The position numbers were made by a program, and so were the translations under genes. From a virus, in the IMG/VR virus record IMGVR_UViG_3300001782_000010, positions 1 through 55,670 of that record: a DNA stretch of 55,670 nucleotides; one strand, 5' to 3'. Below, in pieces: positions 17,104 to 23,987 of this stretch. Positions within the stretch are counted from its first letter, which is position 1; each line of letters opens with the position of its first letter. The notes below the pieces were generated by a model, which did no database searches, had not been told where the DNA came from, and worked only from the letters and a program-made list of their open reading frames with translations.

Positions 17104-17550
17104 ATGATTAAATTAAATTTAGGATGTGGAGCTAGATATCTTCAAGGATTTATAAATATTGATATTGACAGATCTTACAAAGCAGATCTATATCTTGATT
17201 TTGAGAGAGATGTTTTACCATATCAAGATAATTCTATAGATTATATTATAGCTATTCATACTTTAGAACATATTAATAATATATGGGATCTTTTAAATGA
17301 ATGTCATAGAGTTCTTAAACCAAACTGTATATTAGAAGTTGAAGTACCAAATATAGCTAATATTCCACAAGGATTATTAGATTCTGTAGAAAGTATGTCA
17401 CATATAAGATTTTTTGTACCTTCATCTTTTAAAACTATGACTACTGCAGGAACAAAAGCAGGAATAAAATATAATAAATTAAAAAGATGGAAGATAATAG
17501 AAATAAAACATAATAGAGCTATACATGTTAGGATGGTGCCTATAAAATGA
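17104..17550 (+). CDS. SAM-dependent methyltransferase, second of a tandem pair
   Basis: 148 residues. Motif I is LNLGCGARYLQGF, followed by NSIDYIIAIHTLEH and ECHRVLKPNCILEVEVPN. The sequence parallels the gene just upstream along its whole length, including the VPN...PQG segment. The duplicates may differ in acceptor position. The end overlaps the next ATG. Confidence 0.7.
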   Translation: MIKLNLGCGARYLQGFINIDIDRSYKADLYLDFERDVLPYQDNSIDYIIAIHTLEHINNIWDLLNECHRVLKPNCILEVEVPNIANIPQGLLDSVESMSHIRFFVPSSFKTMTTAGTKAGIKYNKLKRWKIIEIKHNRAIHVRMVPIK

Positions 17551-18185
17551 GGATATTAATAGTTACTCCAGCTAGAAGCTTTCAAGATGTTCATATTAAA
17601 GTTATGGAAGGAATAAGATCTTTAAATCTAGGAGAACATATAGTAGATTGGATATTACTTACTGAACAAAAATATAAAGGAACTGATCAAGGAAGTAGAG
17701 AAGGAAACTTAAGGTTAAAATTAGAATATGGCAGAAAAATATTTCTAGAAAATAACTATGACAAAATGATGATAGTAGAAAGTGATAATGTAATTCCAAG
17801 TCACACTTTACTGGATTTAATTAAAACTCCAGGAGATATTTCAGCTACTTTAATAATGGATAGACCAAGTATGGTACATGGACAGTATGAATGGAATTTA
17901 GTAAGGCAGACTGGTTCAGCATTCAATAAAAATGCTTTAGAATTAATTAGAAAGAAAGAACCATTTATAATAACTGGTGCAACAGGTTATCATTGTATAA
18001 TGATAGATAGAAAAGTTCTAGAAAAAACAGAATTTAAAGCTACTGATATTCATTCTTATATTAACTGGAGAGGATTAGGATTTCAGATATATTGTAATCC
18101 TCTTATTAATGTTGGACATCTAGATCATAAAAAGATCTATAAGAAAGAAATAGATGGAGAAAAAGTGATAATATTTGAAGCCTAG
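17547..18185 (+). CDS. GT-A type glycosyltransferase-like protein
   Basis: 212 residues. MRILIVTPARSFQDVH opens the nucleotide-binding fold; KMMIVESDNVIPSHTLLDLI has the acidic D-x-D-like turn position (ESDN), with the following helix. TGATGYHCIMIDRKVLEK and an ending with NVGHLDHKK resemble the acceptor side seen in the two tandem transferases at 20652 and 21508 (GTGFCLIRDRVLKK; YDHLHYD). It is therefore a more distant relative of that pair. No exact donor can be named. Confidence 0.5.
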   Translation: MRILIVTPARSFQDVHIKVMEGIRSLNLGEHIVDWILLTEQKYKGTDQGSREGNLRLKLEYGRKIFLENNYDKMMIVESDNVIPSHTLLDLIKTPGDISATLIMDRPSMVHGQYEWNLVRQTGSAFNKNALELIRKKEPFIITGATGYHCIMIDRKVLEKTEFKATDIHSYINWRGLGFQIYCNPLINVGHLDHKKIYKKEIDGEKVIIFEA

Positions 18186-18579
18186 AAAAGTATTCATGTT
18201 TGATATAGGAGACTGCTTAGATATTGGAGGAGAAAGAAAAGGAGACAAAGGATTTCTTATTCCAACTAGAGAAGTATTTACTAGTCTGAGAGATAAAGGA
18301 TACTGGTGTGGTTTTGCTTCTGGAGTATATTTCTGGGTTGGACATCAGATTGCCAATAGAAATAGATTAACAATAGATTTTGCTTTCAAGAAAGAAGATA
18401 TAATATATTTTGTAGGAAGTGTAGAAATAATGTATGGACCAGGAACAATTTTTTATATGATAGGAGAAGATGAATCTGATAAAATGTTTGCTGATATAGC
18501 CAATCAAGCATGTCCTAGTAAAGTTATATATTATTCTCCTAGAGAATTTTATAAAAGATTTAAACAAGGAGAATTTTAA
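18175..18579 (+). CDS. Hypothetical protein, possibly a degenerate HAD-like fold
   Basis: 134 residues from TTG at 18175 overlapping the previous gene; ATG at 18196 is an alternative. KVFMFDIGDCLDIGG looks like the first strand and Asp motif of HAD phosphatases (hhhhDxD), but the second Asp is displaced; FASGVYFWVGHQIANRN could be the second motif. The final basic residues of the fold are not obvious. Within a sugar operon a HAD phosphatase would make sense. I hold the call loosely. Confidence 0.35.
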   Translation: MKPRKVFMFDIGDCLDIGGERKGDKGFLIPTREVFTSLRDKGYWCGFASGVYFWVGHQIANRNRLTIDFAFKKEDIIYFVGSVEIMYGPGTIFYMIGEDESDKMFADIANQACPSKVIYYSPREFYKRFKQGEF

Positions 18580-18580
18580 A

Positions 18581-19159
18581 TTGGATTTTAAAAAATTATG
18601 GGACCAAAGAAAGATTGGTACATATCAAGATATTGAACTTCCAGATGGAACTGTTTTGGAAGGATGGAGACATTCAGAAAAAACATGGGACCAAATTAAA
18701 TGGATCCCTTTTAAAAACAAAATAATTCTAGATATTGGTCCTTTTCATGCATATTTTTTAATAAAGGCTGTTCAAGCTGGTGCTAAAGAATGTTATGGAA
18801 TAGATTTAAATGTTGGTGCGTTAGGGGAAGGAGAAATAAAAACATTATATGTAGCAAAAGAAATTGTTAAAAAGTGGAAATTTAATAATATATATTTAAT
18901 AATAGCAGACTGGATGTTTTCTCCTATTAAAAATAAAGTAGATATTATTTTATGTTTTAATACAGCACATTATTTTCATAATATTAATAAAGGAATAGAA
19001 GACATGTTTAAAATAAGTAAAGAATGGATAATATTTCAAGTGATGCATCATATTGTACCTATTATATATAGATATTGTAATAAATATAATTTTAAGGTAG
19101 AAAAAGAAATAATTGGTACATGGAATCAGAGACCAATATTATTTTGTAGAAAGGTATGA
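18581..19159 (+). CDS. SAM-dependent methyltransferase (CmoB/DUF1698-like)
   Basis: 192 residues starting with TTG, with AAGGAG about ten bases upstream. TWDQIKWIPFKNKIILDIGP leads into the SAM loop; AGAKECYGIDLN supplies the acidic strand end; the later strands VDIILCFNTAHYF match. The N-terminal segment before the fold resembles CmoB-like enzymes that modify tRNA wobble uridine, but similar proteins occur in glycan clusters. I favour a glycan role because of context. Confidence 0.65.
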   Translation: MDFKKLWDQRKIGTYQDIELPDGTVLEGWRHSEKTWDQIKWIPFKNKIILDIGPFHAYFLIKAVQAGAKECYGIDLNVGALGEGEIKTLYVAKEIVKKWKFNNIYLIIADWMFSPIKNKVDIILCFNTAHYFHNINKGIEDMFKISKEWIIFQVMHHIVPIIYRYCNKYNFKVEKEIIGTWNQRPILFCRKV

Positions 19160-19162
19160 AAT

Positions 19163-19912
19163 ATGATAATTACTGGAATTGTTAAATTTTATAATGAAAG
19201 TAATAATGGTAATTTAGAAAGATGTCTTAAACAGATGTCAATATATTGTAATCATATTATATGTTGTAATGATTCAAGTACTGATAATAGTCTAGAAATA
19301 GCATATAAATATACTAATGATATTATTAATCGTCCTAATGATTTTAAATCTGAACTTCAGCACAAACAAGATTTGTTAGATTATTTGTATAAATTTTATC
19401 CTAAAACTGATATTATTATACATTTAGACCCTGATGAATGTTTAGATAATATTTCTAATATAGGAGCTTTGTGTGATGAAGTTCTAATAAAAAATTATGG
19501 AGGAATAAGAGCACACCTTCTCAATTTATGGTTATCTGAAGATTATTATAGAGTAGATAACGCATTCAATTATTTATGGAAAACATTTCTATGGAGAAAT
19601 ACTGGAGAATTAAGGTATCCTTCTGAAAAGAAATTACATCAACCTATGCACCCTCCAAATATTAAAAATATAGCTACTGTTAATCCAAGAAGTTTACAGA
19701 TAATTCATTATGGATTTTCTACTCCTGAATTAATAGCTAGAAAATATAAAACATACAAATCATTAGGACAGACTGGATGGGAATTAAGTAGATTAATACC
19801 TACTCATAAAACAGAACTATTTCCTTTATATCCTGGTTCAGGAGGAAGACCTATAAATAGAATAAATAAGAAAGAATGGAAGGAAGTATTAAAAAAATGT
19901 CAATTACAATAG
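19163..19912 (+). CDS. Glycosyltransferase family 2-like
   Basis: 249 residues. MIITGIVKFYNESNNGNLER and HIICCNDSSTDNSLEIA form the GT2 nucleotide-binding half with the DSSTDN loop. IIHLDPDECLD is the D-x-D metal-binding motif. A helix-rich C-terminus with HPPNIKN and IIHYGFSTPELI follows. It is similar to the SunS / glycosyl transferase group that adds sugars to proteins or lipids. It starts three bases after the previous gene. Confidence 0.7.
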   Translation: MIITGIVKFYNESNNGNLERCLKQMSIYCNHIICCNDSSTDNSLEIAYKYTNDIINRPNDFKSELQHKQDLLDYLYKFYPKTDIIIHLDPDECLDNISNIGALCDEVLIKNYGGIRAHLLNLWLSEDYYRVDNAFNYLWKTFLWRNTGELRYPSEKKLHQPMHPPNIKNIATVNPRSLQIIHYGFSTPELIARKYKTYKSLGQTGWELSRLIPTHKTELFPLYPGSGGRPINRINKKEWKEVLKKCQLQ

Positions 19913-20655
19913 TTATACCAACATATAATTCAGTAGATTATTTAAAAACATGTTTAAAGTCTATTTTCAAACAAACTCTTAAACCAGATGAAATTTTAAT
20001 AATAGATGATTGTTCTACAGATAATACTTGGGAATATCTGGAAGACTTAGCTAAAAATCATTCAGAAATAAAAATACATACTAATAAAGAAAATATGGGA
20101 ATAGGGTACACTAGAGGAAAAGGAATTGATCTAGCAAGATCAGAATATATTGGATTTATATCTGCTGATGATGGTTTAGAAAGAAAATTCTGTGAAGTAA
20201 TGTTAAAATATAATATTAAATATTCTGATTCATTATTGTATTCAGATTATTTTAGATGTAACGAAGAATTAATACCTACTGGAATATATAGAGCACCATC
20301 TTTTAGAGATCAGGAAGAATTGGAGAAATATTGTATTGTTGAAGCTAGAAAACATAACATGTTTATTTGTTATAATTTATTTGGACCTTCTAAAATATGG
20401 AAGAAATGTAATTTTAATCCTAATAAAAGAATGGTAGAAGATTTAGAACATTTACTTAGAGCATTAGTTGTACATCATATTAAATTTACTCATGTACCAT
20501 TTCCTTTATTTAAATATAGAATACATAAAAAATCAACTACATCTCAGAAATATTGGGATTGTATAAAAGAAAATAGAAAGACCTTTAAAGAAATAAATAC
20601 TCTAGTAAACAAAAGAATACTATGGGATCAAATCTTTAAAGGTAAAAAATTATGA
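19897..20655 (+). CDS. Glycosyltransferase family 2
   Basis: About 252 residues from ATG at 19897, which follows GGAAGGAAG inside the end of the preceding gene. MSITIVIPTYNSVDYLKTCL is the standard GT2 opening, followed by LIIDDCSTDNTW, NKENMGIGYTRGKGI and ISADDG, the D-x-D-like metal site. Then a C-terminal region with MVEDLEHLLR supplies the catalytic acidic (ED) motif. All key features of an active inverting transferase are visible. Confidence 0.8.
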   Translation: MSITIVIPTYNSVDYLKTCLKSIFKQTLKPDEILIIDDCSTDNTWEYLEDLAKNHSEIKIHTNKENMGIGYTRGKGIDLARSEYIGFISADDGLERKFCEVMLKYNIKYSDSLLYSDYFRCNEELIPTGIYRAPSFRDQEELEKYCIVEARKHNMFICYNLFGPSKIWKKCNFNPNKRMVEDLEHLLRALVVHHIKFTHVPFPLFKYRIHKKSTTSQKYWDCIKENRKTFKEINTLVNKRILWDQIFKGKKL

Positions 20656-21515
20656 AGTCTAGATTAGAATATTTAAAATATAAAGATAAAATAACAATTG
20701 GTGCTCCATTTTATAATTCTGTATGGTGCTGGAAAATATTTAGTAAAAGTATTTTAGATCAAGACTACAATAAAAAATATATTAATATTGTATGGGTTGA
20801 CAATGGATCAACAGATAATACTAAAGATTTATTATTAAAATTTAAAAAGAAATATGAGAAAGATTACAATTCTATTAAAGTCTTAGATTGTCCAAGAGTT
20901 AAAGAGAAATCTAGAGGAATGAGAAAATATATTCGAAATATAGTCAATGGTACAAATATGATAGCTGATAATAGAGAGAAAGATAGTGATCTTATATTAA
21001 TGGGAAGTGACTGTATTCCTCCTCAAAATGGTCTTAAAAAACTTCTAGATATGAAATATCTTGGAGCTGATATTGCAGGAGGAATAACTGTAATATTTGC
21101 AGGTGGTAGATTAGATAAATATGGTAGAAAAACTGTTATACCAGTCTTTTCTATATTTAACGCTTTAAGTCCATCATCTGCTTTTAAAGGAGTATTATTC
21201 CATAAAACTGAAAAGGATCTTCTTACTTTACCAGTATGGTTAAAAGATAAAGTAATTAGAGTAATGGCTTTAGGAACAGGTTTCTGTTTAATAAGAGATA
21301 GAGTATTAAAGAAACAAAGATGGAAAGTAAATTATAGATTTGGAGAGGATTTATATTTCTGCTGGACAGCACACCTTAATGGTTTCAAAATATATGCTGA
21401 TACTTCTTTATGGTATGATCATTTACATTATGATTATCAAGTAAAAAAGAAGAAACTAGGATATCAAATAATATATAAAGGAGAAACTGATAAGAGGGAA
21501 CGTTGGATTGTATAA
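20652..21515 (+). CDS. Glycosyltransferase family 2, first of a tandem pair
   Basis: 287 residues. TIGAPFYNSVWCWKIF, VWVDNGSTDNTKDLL and LILMGSDCIPPQNGL follow the GT2 order, with GSDC as the metal-binding acidic turn. GTGFCLIRDRVLKK and YRFGEDLYFCWTAHLNG carry the ED catalytic motif, and WYDHLHYDY a conserved His end. Its closest relative is the next gene, showing tandem duplication. The ATG overlaps the previous stop. Confidence 0.75.
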   Translation: MKSRLEYLKYKDKITIGAPFYNSVWCWKIFSKSILDQDYNKKYINIVWVDNGSTDNTKDLLLKFKKKYEKDYNSIKVLDCPRVKEKSRGMRKYIRNIVNGTNMIADNREKDSDLILMGSDCIPPQNGLKKLLDMKYLGADIAGGITVIFAGGRLDKYGRKTVIPVFSIFNALSPSSAFKGVLFHKTEKDLLTLPVWLKDKVIRVMALGTGFCLIRDRVLKKQRWKVNYRFGEDLYFCWTAHLNGFKIYADTSLWYDHLHYDYQVKKKKLGYQIIYKGETDKRERWIV

Positions 21516-22392
21516 TTCAGATTATCAAATAACTATTGGAACACCTTTCTATAATTCTTCATATTATGTAAATATGTATTTAAAACATGTTTATGATTTA
21601 GATTATCCTAAGAAATTAATAAATTTAATATTTGTTAATAATGAAAGTACAGATGACACAGAAGATAAACTAGTTAATTTTTGTAAAAAATATAAAAACA
21701 AATATAGATCTGCTAAAGTACTTTTTACTAAACATATCGAAGAAAGAGGAAAATTTAAAGGGCATTCAAATATTGTAGAATCTGTTAAAGCTTTCATAAA
21801 AGAAAATAAAACTGACTTATTATTTATAGGGTCCGATTGTTTTCCTACTAAAGATTCTATTAATAAACTTATTGAATTATTTAGAAAAGGTGCTGATATA
21901 GCTGCAGGAATTACTTTAGTTGGAGGAGCACAGACTCAAATTAAAGGTAGATTAATAAAAGGAATACCTGTTTTAAGTGCTTATTCTTTTGATAAGATTA
22001 CTGGAAAATTTCATTCTCTATCTAGAATTAAAAAAGATAAACCATATGTTTCTATGTTAGGAGTTGGATATTTAAATAAAATAGTAGAAGTAGATGGTAT
22101 AGGAACAGGTCTGTCTTTAATTAAAAAAGAAGTTCTAGATAATGTGTCTTTTGGAATAAGTAAGAGATATGGTGAAGACCTATATTTCTGTATGAAAGCT
22201 AGAATGTTAGGATATAAGATAATGATAGATACAAGTTTATTGTATAACCACTGGCATTATAGTTATTCAACTAATACTAACCAAGATGGAATGTATTTCA
22301 TAGTTAAGGGAATTAGAAATAAAGAAACAGGTGAAATAAATCCTATAATAGATAAGAATGCTTATAAATCAAAAAGGACATCAATTTATTAG
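21508..22392 (+). CDS. Glycosyltransferase family 2, second of a tandem pair
   Basis: 294 residues from TTG at 21508, nine bases after AGAGGGA. TIGTPFYNSSYYVNMYLKHV, FVNNESTDDTEDKL, LLFIGSDCFPTKDSINKL, GIGTGLSLIKKEVLDN and KRYGEDLYFCMKARMLGYKI align motif by motif with the upstream gene. It is the last gene of the glycan operon. The motifs are complete, so both copies are probably active on different acceptors. Confidence 0.75.
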   Translation: MYNSDYQITIGTPFYNSSYYVNMYLKHVYDLDYPKKLINLIFVNNESTDDTEDKLVNFCKKYKNKYRSAKVLFTKHIEERGKFKGHSNIVESVKAFIKENKTDLLFIGSDCFPTKDSINKLIELFRKGADIAAGITLVGGAQTQIKGRLIKGIPVLSAYSFDKITGKFHSLSRIKKDKPYVSMLGVGYLNKIVEVDGIGTGLSLIKKEVLDNVSFGISKRYGEDLYFCMKARMLGYKIMIDTSLLYNHWHYSYSTNTNQDGMYFIVKGIRNKETGEINPIIDKNAYKSKRTSIY

Positions 22393-22404
22393 GAGGTTAT
22401 GATA

Positions 22405-23085
22405 TTGGTAGTCTTAGTTGATCTACAGGTAAATACTGGAACTAATGCTTCACCTTCATGGTCTACTATTACAGCTAGTGAAAAATTAGTTTTTACAACA
22501 AGTGATATGACTGATTCTACTACAGATGCTAATATTCCATTTATTACTAAACCTGCTTCTGGAACAACTACAGCTGAACGATTATATTGGGGTACTTCAG
22601 GAGAATATACATGTATAATAACATATCATGGACATGGTACTGGAATGGACAGACCTAATGATAATGAAAATGTTATTAGATGGTCATGGGATGCTGCAAT
22701 GAATAGTGCTCCAGAATTTACTGCATGTTTAGATACTGTGACACATTCAGCTGCAACAGCTGGTAATGAAACTCTTCTAGGAGGAACAACTAATGAGACA
22801 GTTGATAAATCACATCTTAAAGCAGTAATATGTGATGGAAGCTTATCAGCTTCATGGTGTACTGCTGGAACAGGATCTATAGGAGAAGTAACAACTACAA
22901 ATACTGGGCAGTCATTAAATGGTTTCTATTCTGAAGATAATTCTAATGGACAAACATTGAAGAAAGATGGTATTCCTTCAGGAGCAGATAATGAACCACT
23001 AGCTCTATGTATGTTTGTATCCGCTTCATTGACAGAAACTGGTACTGTAGATTTCTATCTATCCTGTAAATTTACATATACATAA
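22405..23085 (+). CDS. Thr/Ser-rich structural protein (probable virion surface protein)
   Basis: About 226 residues from TTG at 22405, seven bases after a perfect AGGAGGT; the ATG at 22399 is only one base from that site and so less likely. The sequence is rich in Thr, Ser, Gly and Asn, with short beta strands and few Lys, unlike the Lys-rich enzymes upstream. SGEYTCIITYHGHG, TGTVDFYLSCKFTYT and GTGSIGEVTTTNTG suggest a beta-sandwich virion protein. The strong ribosome site and a hairpin right after the stop suggest high expression. Being next to the glycan operon and so Thr/Ser-rich, it could itself be a glycosylation target. Confidence 0.5.
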   Translation: MVVLVDLQVNTGTNASPSWSTITASEKLVFTTSDMTDSTTDANIPFITKPASGTTTAERLYWGTSGEYTCIITYHGHGTGMDRPNDNENVIRWSWDAAMNSAPEFTACLDTVTHSAATAGNETLLGGTTNETVDKSHLKAVICDGSLSASWCTAGTGSIGEVTTTNTGQSLNGFYSEDNSNGQTLKKDGIPSGADNEPLALCMFVSASLTETGTVDFYLSCKFTYT

Positions 23086-23118
23086 GAGATATAGTCAGAA
23101 CATCTGACCTTTATCTCT
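23085..23118 (+). terminator. Inverted repeat after the structural gene, possible terminator
   Basis: AGAGATA (23085-23091) pairs with TATCTCT (23112-23118), and inside it GTCAG (23094-23098) pairs with CTGAC (23104-23108) around an AACAT loop. It starts at the last base of the stop codon. A T-rich run follows only 40 bases later (around 23158-23169), so it may be a terminator or an mRNA-stabilising hairpin. Confidence 0.45.
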
Positions 23119-23175
23119 TCAACTGGTCCAAGGAGGATACAGAGTTGAGATCAAAACATTTTTATTTTGTAGGAG

Positions 23176-23622
23176 TTGATTAAAATATCTTATTTTATAG
23201 CCCATCTAGACAATGGAAAAAGTATTTCAGAACAAAAGATGTTAAATATTATTGATCCTAAATATAGGAGATCAGTATGGGATTTTATGAGAGATAATGG
23301 ATATTTAGAAAAAATATCTTCTCTAGAACTTAAACTTCCATATGGAGACTTGGTAAATATTCCTAGGAAAGAACCACACTGGAAATTCTTCCAGTTTAAA
23401 TATGCTCAGTCTGCTCCACAGAAAGGATATAGTCACAAAAGACTTGCTCAGATAATTGGTGCAGTTTATAATAATAAAGGAGATTGTATTATAGTATGTT
23501 ATTTATCTGATAGTCCAGATGTTATAGTAACAATAGATAATATTATAAATTTAAGATTGTTTAGAATAGGAGCTATTAATTTAAAGTTACATAATATAGA
23601 ATTGAAGGAGATACCTATATGA
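23176..23622 (+). CDS. Hypothetical protein, 148 residues
   Basis: The likely start is TTG at 23176, though TAGGAG abuts it directly, leaving unusually short spacing. The protein is alpha/beta, with GYSHKRLAQIIGAVYNN and CYLSDSPDVIVTIDN as the best-defined segments. I recognise no family. Its stop overlaps the start of the YkgJ-like gene, so the two are probably co-translated. It belongs to the group between the glycan operon and the long fibre. Confidence 0.45.
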   Translation: MIKISYFIAHLDNGKSISEQKMLNIIDPKYRRSVWDFMRDNGYLEKISSLELKLPYGDLVNIPRKEPHWKFFQFKYAQSAPQKGYSHKRLAQIIGAVYNNKGDCIIVCYLSDSPDVIVTIDNIINLRLFRIGAINLKLHNIELKEIPI

Positions 23623-23987
23623 TCTCTTTCAAATGTCAAAGATGTGGATGGTGCTGTAAAAATAAAGCTATAAATATTTTATATTCTGATATTAAACGAT
23701 GGGAAAAAGAAGATAGAAAAGATATTTTAAAAGAAGTAAGTTTTGTAGAAGTAAAGAATCCTAAAATATCAGGATTTTATTTTGTTAAAACAAGTATTCC
23801 AAATCATGATAAATGTCCTTTTTTAACTTTTAAAAATGATTTAGCTATATGTTCTATATATGAAACTAGACCTAAAAGTTGTAGGAATAATCCAGAAATT
23901 ATTCCTAAGGAATTATATAAGAAATGGTTAGGATGCCCTGCATTCAGGGAGGTGTACAGGGATTGGATAAAAGAACAATTGAATTAA
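23619..23987 (+). CDS. YkgJ-family CxxCxxCC metal-binding protein
   Basis: 122 residues. The N-terminus has C6-x2-C9-x2-C12-C13 (CQRCGWCC), then KCPFL, AICSIYETRPKSCR and LGCPAF, which is the full cysteine layout of the YkgJ/Fli-B group (putative zinc- or iron-chelating domain). The length matches the family. These proteins occur next to modification enzymes in bacteria and archaea and in some phages; their reaction is not established. The last 25 bases overlap the start of the long fibre gene. Confidence 0.75.
   Translation: MISFKCQRCGWCCKNKAINILYSDIKRWEKEDRKDILKEVSFVEVKNPKISGFYFVKTSIPNHDKCPFLTFKNDLAICSIYETRPKSCRNNPEIIPKELYKKWLGCPAFREVYRDWIKEQLN

Noticed and set aside
10647-22392. DNA base hypermodification cluster
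   Set aside because: Glycosyltransferases and methyltransferases are present, but no deoxynucleotide hydroxymethylase, TET/JBP-like or kinase gene that would create the base handle is visible in or next to it.
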